Shown here in pieces: positions 45,913 through 57,905 of a DNA stretch of 64,000 bases. Origin of the DNA: Erodium maritimum (Eukaryota; Streptophyta; Magnoliopsida; Geraniales; Geraniaceae); contig OY997593.1 in NCBI GenBank assembly GCA_963921825.1, positions 53,366,039 through 53,430,038 on the forward strand. The letters are read 5' to 3'. Positions within the stretch are counted from its first letter, which is position 1, and the number at the start of each line of letters is the position of its first letter. The notes under the pieces were generated by a model. That model searched no databases and was not told the origin of the DNA. It saw nothing but the letters and a program-made list of their open reading frames with translations. A program made the position numbers and the translations under genes.

Positions 45913-48559
45913 TGTCACGCCCCGAATCCGGTTTTGACCGAACTCGAGATGTGAACTAAAACAGTAAATAAATAAAACGAATTTAAAACTAAAACGAGTC
46001 TCTGATAACAGTTTAAAAGCTCCAAGTAATCTTAAGAGTCAACAGCTCAGTAAAATCTATAAAATAAATAAGTTCAACAACAAGAAACAGTACGCCTCTA
46101 GACACCTAGACAAGACTCTCGCTGGCTCCCAAGCGCCGAGAATCCCGCTAGCACAAGTCCCGCTCAAGACCTGTAAAACAACAAGGTAAAGGGGTGAGCT
46201 TTCGCTCAGTAGGAAAAGTAGTTAAGGTTATGAACATCCGTTCACCACTACGAGTAACCGTCCGATTAGGGCATACTAGTAAAGCACATCACTAAAGACC
46301 TCCACGTAAGTTTACCAAACACTAAACACTCTCACAAGACCATAACCACACTTAAACAGCGCACACAGTCACATCAAGCATACAACACACAACAGAACAA
46401 ACACATATCCAATACAGCAATCCCCAACATCACCGGCCATCACAGCCCGTTCCACTTATATCGTACCGAAACACACATCATCAGTCCCGACATCTTCCCG
46501 TCACGTAGACTCAGGGCACATCCCTGACCGGAATGTACATCGGTCGGATGTATTCCCGGCACACAGACTCGGGGCCTCATGCATATCGGACCGGCACATA
46601 CCTCGGTCGTACGTCTTCCCGGACCACACAACATCGAGGTAATGATCACAACATCCTCGACCTAGATACCCTACACCGGAATCCACCATCGGTGTAGGTA
46701 TCATACCAGATGTACCTCCTCCTGAAACACACATCAAGAGAATAACACGCATCAAAATGCCATAGTTCGACCACGGTATACCAACCGAGCCAACTCACCA
46801 CAACACATCACATCGGTCTATCACTCACTCGATCATATCACAACCATTGATTCACATCACATCAATCACGACACTTGCCCAAACATAGCAACAACATGCT
46901 ACACCGAGTATATCGTAACATGATTCTCAATCTATCAGCAACTAAGTCACACATCATGCATCTCAATCAAAGATCATGGAATTTCAATCAACACACAACC
47001 TAAGGGCTCGACATGGCCCACATGCATTTCTACATCACGAAAATTCCCAAACTTACGGCTCGACACGGCTCGTAAGCTATCCCTCATTTCACTCGTACCT
47101 CAAATCCTAATCATGCAATTTTAATCATTAAATCAAGTAATTACAACCTATAGGTATACTAGTAACTTTCTGCAATTAAACCGGTATTCGCTACTTTCCC
47201 TACCTCAAAAGCAATCCACTCCTAGCTGCGGACGACCTGGCTAGCTTCCTCCTCGTCACTTCAGAATGTCCAAGGGTCTCCTCCTCCGTAGAGCTCGGGT
47301 CCAAAGTCTTGGATCATAAATAAATACCCGAATCAAGAGTAATTCACAAAGGTTTAAGAGGAAAACATTCCCAATTAACCCCAAAAGGATTCAGTTATAA
47401 ATAACCGTCCAAATTACTCGAAATTCAACAAAATGGGCCCAAAAGGCCCAACTCAGGTCTGGCACGGTTCGGGTCATTGAGCCTTGACGGGATCCGTAAC
47501 GAATCTGGTCACAGATCCGTGGTCTGCGTCGTTACGGTTCTCCTTACGGAGCCGTGACTGACACCGTCACGATCTCCCTCACGGAGCCGTGACTGACGCC
47601 GTCACGGTCTCCCTCACGGAGTCGTGACGTCTCCCGTCACGGTGCCCGTCACGGATCCGTGACGGGTCTGACCTTGTTCCGCCTTCTTCTTCTTCCAGCT
47701 TCGTTTTACCGAAAATTAACCCCCAAAACCTCCATTGATGACCTTCCAAAGCTCCAAAATAGTCCCAAAAACGTCTCCACTTCAATACCCATCATGGGTC
47801 TTCATCAAAACTCCACAAAATTCAATAAAAACAATCATCCAACATCCTTTTCTCTCCAAAAATCATCATCCAACACCCACAATCTCAAACCCAACCAAGT
47901 TCATCATTTTTCCTCAAAACCCATGAACCAAAATCAACAAAAATGAAAAAGGATTAGATGTTTGCCTTGGAAATGGAAGGGAGATGAAGAATCTAGTGTT
48001 TTTGATGAACTTTGAGTAGAAATCTCTCCAAAAATCAAGCATTTTCCTCCTTTATTCCTCCTCAAACTTCCAAGCTTCTCTTCTCTCCCTTTTTTCTCTC
48101 TAACTTCGGCCAAGTAGAGCAAATGTGCTGAAATTGTTGTTTCCAAACCCTTAAAATCCCACTTTGTAATTACTCATTTGCCCTCCTTTGTCTAAAAGCC
48201 CTTTAAGTTCAAGTTTGGGGTATAATGGTCCTTCTCACCTTGTTTCTTCTCACTCAGTCCACTTTGGACACTTGTCCATGTGGGGACCACCCCTCTTCTT
48301 AGGAAAATCCAGCACAAGGTTAATTAATTCATTTAGGACCAAGGTTTGACCGAAATTGATCGACCGTTGACTTTTCCACAATTACAATCATTCAAAAGGA
48401 AACGTCCCAATTAAGCTAACCGTAACGACGACTAAGCTTTTTGGGCCCCGGAAAGGTCCCGAATGACTCCCGGAGTCATCGGTTGACTTTTTCGACAAAT
48501 AATCAACTTTCGCCGAAAACCTCCGGTTCGACTGGGATCGACCGGGGGCGGTTCTTACA
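45913..48559 (-). repeat. 5' LTR of the outer element
   Basis: It starts TGTCACGCCCCGAATCC and ends GGGGGCGGTTCTTACA. It carries the tandem array (about 46450-46720), palindromic array (about 47460-47670), an acceptor-like site (reverse, about 46171) and a donor-like position at 47961-47970 that reads AAGGCAAAC, a GC instead of GT. It pairs with the truncated 3' LTR at 20352. Confidence 0.93.
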
Positions 48560-48732
48560 GTGAGTCTGAACCATTTAATTTAAACTGTGTTTCATAGTAG
48601 TGAGGCTTAATAATGGGCTAATGGTTCTGAGTGGATGCTGAATTTATTATATTCCGGTTTAAAACAGTAAATACTAAAGAAAATTGAAATAAATTTAACA
48701 TAATTAATTAATAATAAAATAAATTATTAAGC

Positions 48733-50514
48733 AGGAGATGTCCACAAATCAGCGTACACAATATCAAAAGGAGCATTTGTAACTGATAAAGAAGGCTGAA
48801 ATGATAAACACACGTGTTTCCCAAGCACACATGAATGACAAAAATTATTAAAAGTGTTCGAAGTACAATTAATAAGTTTAGAACGACAAAGTAAATCAAA
48901 CACCGGACGACCCGAACTACCCAACCGAGAATGCCAGACTCCTGGAGACAATGCAACAAAAGCAGATGAACTAAACGATGAACTGGGAGAAACAATAGGA
49001 GTGACAGGGTATAAATCTCTTGTGCTATTGCATCTCTAAACCGGATGTCCCGTCCGAAAATCCTTCACACAAAAATCAAAGGGGTCAAATTCAATCGAGA
49101 CATTATTATCTTTGACAAACCTACGTACAAATACTAGATTTTTAACAATGTGTGGGGCATGTAATACGTTATGTAAGACATAATCAGGATGGGTAGGGAA
49201 TATAGATGCTTGACCGGAACCAGAAATAGGAATATGGTGTCCATTTCCAACAATGATAGATCGATTAACGTTTGACTTAAAATAAGAACTAAGAGTACCT
49301 GAATTCGAAGTCATGTGGGAGGAAGCTCCGCTGTCCATATACCAATTTCCGTCAGGTGGCTACTGCATAGACAGATTGGCCATTGCAGATGAAATATCAG
49401 TTGGGATAGCAGTATGAGACTGAGGAGAGCTGGTGGGCTGCGGGCCCAGCACACCTTGCTGTTGCTGTGTTGGAGCGCGCACCCAATGACCCAGAGCAGT
49501 GGGAAACGGACATGGTGGCTGAGGTTGGTGCTGCGTCTGACTAGGCCACGACCCATGCTGACCGGCCCATGGTGAGGGAGGCGGGCTCGGCCAAAATTAC
49601 TGGCCATTCCAGATGATGGGTTGGGCTGACCAGGTCTGCTGAGGAGATGGCCCGTGAGAATATGGAGCCCGAGCAGAGTTACGTCCTCCATTAGACGACT
49701 TCGGCGAGGAATGGCGACCATGGGACGAGCCACGACCACGAGTTGCATTGCATGGAGTTGGCTTGTCCCCTATTTCCTTGGTCGAGGAAGTGGCATACAT
49801 GGCATTGGAGGATACAAGAGCCCCAGAGGATGCCTGTTTTAATTTTCTAGTTTCCTCCAAAATTAGTTTAGACCGAGCCTCATAAAACGGAGGAAGAGGA
49901 TCACTCTGCTGGATCAAAGTGGCCACGTTGTCATAGGCTTTGGAGAGTCCCGCAACCATCTGAAGAACTAGACGATTGTTGGACACATGAGCTCCCATAT
50001 CAAAGAGCTGATCAGCTATGGTTTTCAACTCTTGATAGAAACTTGACACATTAGCAAAGTCGTCAAGCTTCGTGGAGCTAAACTGATGCTCGAGATATAC
50101 GGCACGAGAGTTCTTAATAGTCTGTAGTAAATCACTAGAAATCGTACCGTAGATCCACTGGAGAACTGTGGCATAGAGCCGGTCCCAACTATCAACCGGA
50201 ATATCTGTGGATACGACGGCTTGGACGGAAGTTGTAGATTGAGCTGCAGTCGTGACTGGGGCAGCGTTTGTAGCGTCCGTATCCGAGACTGGAGCAGGTT
50301 CTGTTGCGTCCGTAGGTGTAGCTGGAGATGATTCTGCAGAGCTGATCGGAGCGGAGTCCGACAGAATATGGTGAAACACTTTGTAGACCCGACAATGGAT
50401 CTTAAACAGCTCGGCCCAGGAAGAATAATGACCCTTGTCCATCTCAAGGGTGATCAGGATCGAACTCCGGATATTGGATACCGCGAGGGCAGGGTATAAG
50501 CGAAGTTCAGCCAT
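48733..50514 (-). pseudogene. Copia gag, protease and integrase zinc finger
   Basis: A single frame starts with ATG at 50514. The gag domain of the Copia type includes LDKGHYSSWAELF-like and WDRLYATVLQWIYGTI, LEHQFSSTKLDDFANVSSFY and YEARSKLILEE; a Ser/Gly/Pro-rich tail follows without a clear CCHC knuckle. TAA interrupts at 49597 and TAG at about 49361. The protease active site is YMDSGASSHMTS (about 49338). After another stop near 49036 come the GAG-preintegrase motif and CHSCVLGKH. The frame ends at YADLWTSPA, the very start of the integrase core. Apart from three stops the frame is intact, which points to moderate age. Confidence 0.87.
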
Positions 50515-50752
50515 GGATATGAGGGTGGCGTAAGGTTTTGCAGAGGAGAAGCAATATGAATGTGGCGTGCGGTTTTGCAGAGAAGAAGCAAAAATAATGA
50601 GAGAGGATGCGATAATAACAAGAGAATTGGGTGAGAGTTGTGCGGAAACGTTTGAGAGAGAAAAAAATGGGATTAGAAACTTAATCTGATATCATGATAG
50701 AATTGTAATCCGTGATTTGTTATTCATTGTGAATAAAAATATATAGGCATAT

Positions 50753-53700
50753 GACTCTGTCACGCCCCAAATCCGGTTTTTACCGAATTCGGACGTGAAC
50801 TAAAATAAAGTAATAATGATGCAAATTTAAAACAAAGGAAACTCCAAAATTAGTGTTCCAAATTGATAATCCCGATAATAAGAGTCAAGCTCGAAAGCCA
50901 AGTAACAATAATAAGTTTAATACAAAGAGGAAAGTACGTCTCTAGACCACCCAAACTAGGACTCGCTAAGCTTCCACGCTTCGAGACGTCCTCTAAATCA
51001 ATCCCGCTCAAAACCTGTAGAACAGTAAAGAAAATGGGGTGAGCTTTCGCTCAGTAGGAAAAAGTAGTAAAGGGAGGGAGCAATTACTCATTACCACGGA
51101 TACCCGTCCGATTATGGCATACTAGTAAGCTGTGACAAAGGCCAATTAAGCAAGTGACACGAAGGCCACACTTGACCCCACTCGGGAACAACCAGGAAAT
51201 CAAACTCGATACTGAACGGGCACTCAGACATAAATGTATTCAAATCACAGAGAATCACATAGGAAGCACAAGTAACCATAACAAAATCAAAACCAGATCG
51301 ACACACAGAGTAATATCCTTGGCAACCACTGCCACCTATGGTGTTCCAGAGCAATGCGCCGACTTCCATGGCCCGGCTCACCATATCGTACTGAACTCGA
51401 CATCGGCCTAGATATCTTCCCGGAACACACAACATCGGGGTACAACTCATAATATAGCGGACCGGAATCCTCCATCGGTCGGGTATATCTTCCCGTAGCA
51501 CGGATACAAATCACACCACGCATACCATACCGGAACACTCATCGGTGTAAACATTGCTCTGGGAACACCCTCCTTGGCTCTAGATACCTTGTACCAGAGT
51601 CACACATGCAGCACAAGTATCGCACCGGAACCAATCCTCGACCTGGATATCCTATACCGGAATCCTCAACGGTATAGATATCATACCGGAAGCCTCGGTC
51701 TAGATATCTATATCGGAACCATCCATCGATATAGATATCGGACCGGAACACACCGCCTCGGAACATATCGTGCCGGAACAACATCGGCCACGACATCGAC
51801 CCGGAATAACATCCACAAACATATCATATCGAACATATCACACTGGCATACCATACCGAACAATCTTACCAAACACACCACATCGGTCTATCAATCACCC
51901 GATCATATCACAAGGCGTATATTCACACTAACATATACCACGTTCTCATAGTATATCATGCTCCTTAATTTAACAACGGAACATACCACATATCGAATAG
52001 TACAAGCTACTAATCACAAACAATCGAACCAACACACAATCCTACGGGCCCAACCAAGTACCCACATGTGATACTACAACACAACAATTCCCACACTTGA
52101 CGGAATCAAATTCCGATGCCCGAGCGTTCTAAAACCGCAATTAACGTTTCTAAACTACAATTTCCGAAATTGCACGAATTACTTCCATAATTCGTTCCAG
52201 GTATGAATTATTGATCTGGGGTTCACCCAAGACTACCCGAACACGACAACCCGTATCACGGGCCGAGTGGGCCCCACGACCACACGTGGACCGTGGGTGG
52301 CCGGACCGGACTGGACCCGTGTGGCCGGTCACAGTTTCGTGGCTTCCCTCCGGCCATGGCCGGTTCTACCCCCGATGACCGGAAATCCGGTAACCGGCCG
52401 GAGCTCCGGCGAAGCTCCGGTCGCCGGAAAAAATACCCCATTTCTCCAAAAAGTTCCTAACAAGTTCTAGATTCTCCAAAATTTCATTGTTAAGTCTTAA
52501 AACCTCAAAATTAACCTCAACAACTCCAAAAACTTCAAACCCAAAGTGAGTTTCATCCAAATAATAACAAACCCAAATGATTTCCATCAAACTCTTCCAC
52601 TTTCTCTACACAATCATCTATTTAACCATCAAAACCCCAAACCCATAACACCCAAGTCATGTTCAAGCAATTTCTACCAAAACTCACAACTAGAAATTTA
52701 ACAAAAGGGAAGTTAAGTGCATGATTACCTTAGGGAATGGGTAGATGATGAAGAAAATGGAAGAAAATGAAGGTTTTGGGGTAGAAATCAAGTGAAAGGA
52801 GGCACTTTTCTTCTCTTCTTCTCCTTTCTTCTTCTTTAAGCTATGGAGGCTTCACACACACCCTCTCTCTCTCTCTATAAGTTTCGGCCAAGGCAAAAAA
52901 ATGAGCTGAACAATTGCCCCATGTGGCCTTTAACCTAAAAGGGGAAAGTCCCTTTTGTCCTTTATCCCCTTTCTCTCTCATTTGTCCACAAGTGGGGACC
53001 AAATGGTCTTTTCTCACCCTTTTCTTCCCTTCCAAGCCATCATGGACATGTGTCCATGTGGGGTCCACCTCTACCCAAAATATCTCAGCTCAAATTAAAT
53101 TAATTCGTTAAAGATCCCTAATTCGACCTAGTTTGACCCGGGTTTGACTTTTTCGCCAAAGTAGTCATTTGAAAAGAACTGACCCAACTAAGCTAACCAT
53201 AACGAAGACTAAGATTTTTGGGTCCCGGAAAGGTCCTGAATGACTCATGGAGTCATCGGTTGACTTTTCCGGCAGAAAGTCAACTTTTGCCAAATTTCAC
53301 CGGTTCGACCGGTGTCGACCCGGGGCGGTTCTTACAAACTCTCTCTCTAAAAACCTTTCCTCTTCCCTATCTCTAACCCAACCCTAGATCCGCCGCCGAT
53401 CCCCTTTCCCTCTTGCCTTTTCCCCTGCTCTCCTCCCTTCTCTCGCCTGCTTCACCCTCCGGTGCTACCTTTTCCTTCCCCCTCGCCGTCCGGTCTATTT
53501 CTGGCTATGAGACTTCCTTCTCCGCCTCTCCAGGTTGAGATCGAGGTAGATCAGGGTCAGATGGCGTGGTTTGGTGGTTGGCTTCGCGTTTTTGGTGTTA
53601 CCTTCGTGTTGGGTCACCTATGCCTTGGCGTTTCTTTCCAAAATCGGTTGTGGGACGCGTTTCCGGTAAGGATCGTTGCGACTGAAGTCTGCTCTCACCA

Positions 53701-54585
53701 TGGTGGAGGTCGTCTTCTTGCGTTTGGTGGCTCCGTCCATAGATCTGGCTTTTCTGGAGCAGATCTATGGATTCTGATCCTCGGCTGCTCCAGTCCCCTC
53801 ACCCCGACCGTATTAGCTCTCCTCCTTCACACGCGTATGGTATGGAGTTTCAAGGATCTTTGGTTCTGGTTTCCTCCCTCGGGTATTCTCCAGGTTCTGG
53901 CCGGAGATGGGCTCTTCTAGAGCGTCCTGAAGACTGCATGCGTGTTCTGGTGGAGCTTTGCTGCTACGTGGTGAGGTATCTCTTCTAATCTTCCTTTTTG
54001 GGTTCAGGCTTTCCCCTTTCTTCTTGCTAGCTCTATCGATCTGACTTCAGTTCTTCCCATCCTCTTCTTTGGATTGGGCTCACTAGTTTGGGTGTTGGCC
54101 CCGGCAAGGGTTTGGGCATTTTGTCCCTTGTTTGAAGTCGTTTGGTAGAATAGAATGCTAATTAGGCTATGATGTGTCCACTGGATCAACCTAGTGCTGG
54201 GCTTTGTTTCGTTCCTCTTAAGGTTTCAGATTGAGTTTCTTTGGATGTGGTATGGTTGCAGCTGGGTTATTGCTTTGGTTCTTACGTTTCTGGGTTTTTA
54301 GTTGAGCTTCATGGTTGTAATACTTGGGTAATTAGACCTTAGTTTACAAATTATTCTTAATGATTGTCAAATTCAGGTATTAGACCTCAAGTTATTAGTT
54401 TCTCTTGGTTCAATGTATTGGTTGTCTGTTGGTTTTCCCCTTGTTGGGATCTGGTTGTGCTTGTTGTGTTTCTTAGTTGTAGTTTGGTTGAGGTTCTCTT
54501 CGTAGAATGCTCGTTGGTCGTAGCTTCACCCCTACTCTTCACTTCAAATAACAGGTTCTTTAAATTTGCTTTGCTGATCAAAAAA
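50753..54585 (+). mobile_element. LINE-like element in the Copia LTR, with a nested solo LTR
   Basis: The target duplication is AAAAATATATAGGCATAT (about 50735-50752) and AAAAATATATATAGGTATAT (about 54583-54602). The body, after removing the solo LTR 50758-53336, begins ACTCTCTCTCTAAAAACC, has an ORF-less GC-rich first half (53340-53960) and ends AATTTGCTTTGCTGATCAAAAAAA. It shares leader type and tail with the element at 9950-14263. No LINE domain is recognisable, so it is a non-autonomous, about 1.25 kb member of a small family. Confidence 0.65.
50758..53336 (-). repeat. Solo Ty3 LTR
   Basis: It starts TGTCACGCCCCAAATCC and ends GGGGCGGTTCTTACA, with no internal region on either side. Flanks GACTC (50753-50757) and AACTC (53337-53341) are a 5-bp duplication with one change. 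It carries the tandem array (about 51370-51800) and a GC-rich stretch at 52255-52440 made of CCGG and GGAGCTCCGG motifs in place of the CACGG palindromes. Acceptor-like (reverse, 51015-51016) and donor-like (reverse, 52727-52728) sites are both intact. Confidence 0.88.
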
Positions 54586-54678
54586 ATATATATAGGTATA
54601 TACAGATAACCTCAAATCAATTCAAAACTATACCAATATCCTAAAGTTTGTTTAACTTTCAAACTCTATATCCTAACA

Positions 54679-56481
54679 TATACTTTACTGATAAAAAAAA
54701 TGAAAAGAAAAAGTTAAAAAGAAGTGGGTGGTGACGAAGAAAGAGTGGTGGCTAATGAGAATGGGTGAATTTAAGAGGTACCAGTTTAGTGATTGAACTC
54801 ATCCCATAACTCTCACGTTTCCTAGTGTTTATAATGCTTCACTTGAACTAGTTGTTTACTTGTGAGAGTTGGATCTGGGTTGATGGTGTGTACGTTCGAG
54901 TTCTCATTGAATTTAGGACAGTAGACTAGGACCCATTAAGTTTGGGTGGTTTTGCTATCACGGTGGTGACAAAAACGATGGAGGCAAAAGGGTGGAGATA
55001 GTTAATAAAGGTTCCTAGTTACAGTTACATGTATGGGCTCATGACTTGCTTTGCCTGGAACTCATGGAAGCTGTGAGTAAGTGTCAGTGAACCATTGATT
55101 CCATCCCCAAACAGTTAGTACAATGACATGAATAGTCTTCAATATTAAACCTCCATGTCATAGTTTCTATACCAAGGGTGTCCAGTTGTGCCAAAAGTAG
55201 TGGTGCAGAACAAGGAAGGTGAGTCTTAAAGTGACTCCTTTGATGAGGCACAAGCAATACAAATCTTCAACCATAAATAAATGTATGATAAGGACTAAGG
55301 AGTACTTAACCCAAATAATGGCTGGGCTAAGAGGGGTAAAGCCCAATAGATAAAGTGGGAGTGGACCTGGAGACATAATCAAAGCCCGGCCCAAACAGAT
55401 ATGAGTGGAGGCTCAGGCTTTTGCATATTTCTGGCCTAGTTTGAAGAACCCAGCCACATGTTGGGGCAGATAAACACGTTATTGATGATATATATCTTGT
55501 AAGTTATAACACAGAAAGGTAGAGTCTTGTGAAAGAGATGTGACTGTTTGGTCGAAGAGGCATAAGCCAAAAAGTCGTAGCTTAAGGCCCACTACTAGCC
55601 GTTAACCACCCGAACCCACAGTCCAGCTGCTGCTGCACATGCTGTGTTCCCAGTGAGCAACAGAAGTAATACGTGATCAGAATCCAAAACAAGGCTTAAT
55701 AATGGAGTTTAGAAAATCTGAGGTGACAAGACAAAATTAGTCATAAAGAAGCAATTTGGGAATGGAATTTAGGGATGGGATTGGAGCACTGTTGAAGATG
55801 TAATGAGTGAAGAAGAGAGAGGATGCTTTGGATAAAAAGTAGGGGGAATAGAATTGGGTGTGATGTAAAAGTTGGCATGTGATGTAGCTAAGCTCCCACA
55901 TGGGGTACAACAGAAAGCAAAGAAGAAGATGGAGATCAAAGAGAAAGGCATACTCTACAACCATTTATGGGAAGAGAGGATGACAAAGTTACTACAACCA
56001 TTTGTGGTTAAAAGAGTTTTGATCTAATGAAGATGTCGTGTCTCTCCTTGGTCTAATGAAGATGTCGTGTTGGCTTTAGGTAATTATGATGTCCCCAAAC
56101 ATTATTTTTAGAAAGATTGTTACTATTTAACAGCATCAACAATTAATGTGCAAATTGGGATGCACAAAAGGAAAGGTTATTTTTTATATACAGTTACCGA
56201 TTACATTAATTATCCGATCATGACATGCATGATAATTGGTTTTGATTCCTCATGTATGAGTGCTTTGGTTTCCACGTTTCAGGGTGTACGATTATTTGAT
56301 CTAGTTTGTCCGTCTGACCAAGTCTGAAAGGTTGATGTTAAAAAGAGAGAAAAAATTAGTATTCGTAGTTTATCTGTTTAGCCGAGTCTGATAGGTTGAT
56401 GCTGAAAGGAGAGATACAATTTTTTTTGGTTGAAATGTAAAGCTAATACGAAAAAAAAACAACAATAAATAATTTCAGATT
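54679..56481. other. Intergenic DNA with short direct duplications
   Basis: No gene is supported. Two features stand out: a 27-bp tandem duplication containing TCTAATGAAGATGTCGTGT at 56021 and 56048, and a roughly 75-bp imperfect tandem duplication at about 56305-56425 with AGTCTGA(A/T)AGGTTGATG. The minus-strand frames near 55737-55964 have no recognisable domain. A T-rich and A-rich composition dominates. Confidence 0.55.
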
Positions 56482-56750
56482 TGTTATGAATATTTGATTG
56501 GATGACTACATGGAATATTCTAGATAGGAGTTACAAGACTTTTGTGTGAGTTAGAAGACTTTTGTATTTTGACTTCTATTATTTATGTAGTTCATTAAGG
56601 TTATGTCTCTATGATTATGAGCCTATAAATAGAGGTCTTTGTAAAGGATGAAGTGATTAATAATATTCGATTCTCTACTCTCTCCATATTCTCTTGTTCT
56701 CTCTAGTTTTTGTTCTTCCATTCACAAGAATCGTTCTTACTTTCATAACA
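56482..56750 (+). repeat. 5' LTR of the Copia element
   Basis: It starts TGTTATGAATATTTGATTGG and ends TTTCATAACA. A TATA box, CTATAAATA, lies at 56623-56631. The three differences to the 3' LTR are AGAGG/AATGG (two bases, just behind the TATA box) and one C/T near the end. Confidence 0.95.
56623..56631 (+). promoter_or_regulatory. TATA box of the Copia LTR
   Basis: CTATAAATA lies about 120 bp before the LTR end, the place expected for the start of the retrotransposon transcript. The 3' LTR keeps CTATAAATA, followed by AT instead of GA. Confidence 0.75.
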
Positions 56751-56762
56751 CGTTATCAGCAC
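56751..56762 (+). other. Primer binding site of the Copia element
   Basis: CGTTATCAGCAC follows the 5' LTR directly. Its TATCAG core resembles the initiator-tRNA-Met site, and this form of primer site is common in one group of plant Copia elements. Confidence 0.6.
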
Positions 56763-56984
56763 AAATTGCTCTACTATCCAGGTATCAAAGTTTTGTATTA
56801 TCGTGAATTTATTTTAATTCGATTCATGTTTATTTATACAAGTTCATTTATGTTTTTCGATAAGTATGCTCTGTGATTGCCAATATACATTGGATCTTTC
56901 ACATCAGAAACTTGATGTTTATTATATACTTGTGTTTTGTTTTTATTTGATACTCGAATATGAAATTTGTTGAAATCAAATCAT

Positions 56985-57905
56985 TTGGACCTGAAGTTCG
57001 AAGATACGAACCGTTTTTCTTAAACCTGCAACTTGGCTTAAAAGCTTGAAGCTTGAAAAAAAATTCATGATACGGTTACATGAGTAGTTTAGCTACTCCA
57101 TGTGTTCTCTCGTCGCATGGTCATCTTGTGAATAAATTTATGAGGTTCTATATTTGTAGCCTGAAGTTTACAAATATGATGATATGTTCGATCAGAATTT
57201 TCAAATACATAATACCATTGACTTGATGTATGTTGGACCAGAAGTTCCAAAGACATGGTACAACAAATGGTTGTGTATTCTCTCCCATATATGATTAAGA
57301 GTATTATAGTTGATGGTTCATGTAACTAATGGCACATTCTTTACTTATATTTTTACTTATTTGATTATATTGATTTTATAGTTTTACAATGTCGAACCAT
57401 TTTGAACCCGAAGTTCAAATATTAACGAGAAAAGATTTAGGAACCTGAAGAAATTAGAGTGACCCGAAGTTCACATGCATCTAATGATGACAAAACCTTA
57501 AGTTTTGATTCCAAATTTAAACTTGAAACTTAAGCCTGAAGCTTGTAACTTGTGTTCATGGCTTGAAGCCTAAAATTTTATATATAGTTATTTTTATTTA
57601 CTACGAATACCCCCACAAGCTTTCTCGGTGTGTGGTTATATACATATCTAAAATCTATATTTATACACCCCACGAGTTCGTTCATTGTGTAAATCATAAT
57701 ATATATTTATTCATATTTGTGTGGATATTATGTTTATTTGATATGTGTAACCTGAAGTTTACACAAATCATGATATGGTGAATATGAAGTTCTATAATTG
57801 TCAAGAAACAAATTTATTGGAACCATCATCCAAGTAAACAAGATACATGCAATTACTGGAAAAAAATGTGACATGAAGCTTACATAAAGACTTGAAGTTC
57901 TAAAT
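56985..57905 (+). repeat. Leader with iterated CCTGAAGTT motifs
   Basis: At least ten spaced copies of (A/G)CC(T/C/A)GAAG(T/C)T(T/C) occur, for example near 56990, 57160, 57238, 57408, 57465, 57538, 57750, 57785, 57877 and 57892. Several sit in short palindromes such as TGTAACCTGAAGTTTACA. They lie before and in the presumed gag region. They are not tandem, since spacing varies from about 15 to 250 bp. Confidence 0.65.

Larger units (their letters stand above)
20352..48559 (-). mobile_element. Outer Ty3/Gypsy element carrying two further insertions
   Basis: The 5-bp duplication GTGAG at 20347-20351 and 48560-48564 defines the outer element. Parts on the minus strand, right to left: 5' LTR 45913-48559; primer binding site; gag 45102-44026; insertion 44020-36784; rest of gag, protease and RT 36783-about 35236; then a deletion junction; and a truncated 3' LTR at 35230-35235 plus 21992-20352, itself split by the solo LTR 21993-35224. 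The end of RT, RNase H, integrase and about 1 kb of the 3' LTR are lost. The remaining gag-pol carries stops and frameshifts, so the element cannot move on its own. Confidence 0.9.
20155..48640. mobile_element. Foldback (MITE-like) element split by a 28 kb retrotransposon block
   Basis: The left arm at about 20155-20232 (starts CAGCATCCACTCAGAGCC, includes AACACAGTTTAAATTA) matches the reverse complement of 48562-48640 (starts CAGCATCCACTCAGAACC, includes AACACAGTTTAAATTA). The arms likely extend outward with weaker similarity. Between them are 20233-20346, with further short inverted motifs (CCTGAGCC, GAGACTCAGG), and the Ty3 block 20352-48559. Without the Ty3 block the element is only about 270 bp. 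No transposase is present. Which superfamily it belongs to is open. Confidence 0.7.
48733..54678 (-). mobile_element. Truncated Ty1/Copia element with interrupted 5' LTR
   Basis: Right to left on the minus strand: the 5' LTR starts TGTTAGGATATAGAG at 54678, is interrupted at 54585-50753 by a LINE-like element, and ends TTCTATCA at 50695. Next come a primer-site-like TGATATCAGATTAAG and a gag-protease-preintegrase frame to about 48733. There the sequence stops at the beginning of integrase and joins DNA next to the foldback element. RT, RNase H, most of integrase and the 3' LTR are missing. Confidence 0.8.
50695..54678 (-). repeat. Copia 5' LTR, split by a LINE-like insertion
   Basis: The two parts are 50695-50752 and about 54586-54678, together about 150 bp. 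Reversed, the LTR runs TGTTAGGATATAG ... TTCTATCA with TG...CA ends. The break is inside AAAAATATATAGGCATAT, a copy of which (with small changes) is found on both sides of the inserted element. Confidence 0.7.

Noticed and set aside
53462..53988. 152-residue plus-strand frame after the solo LTR
   Set aside because: No recognisable domain; lies in the leader of the non-autonomous LINE-like element.
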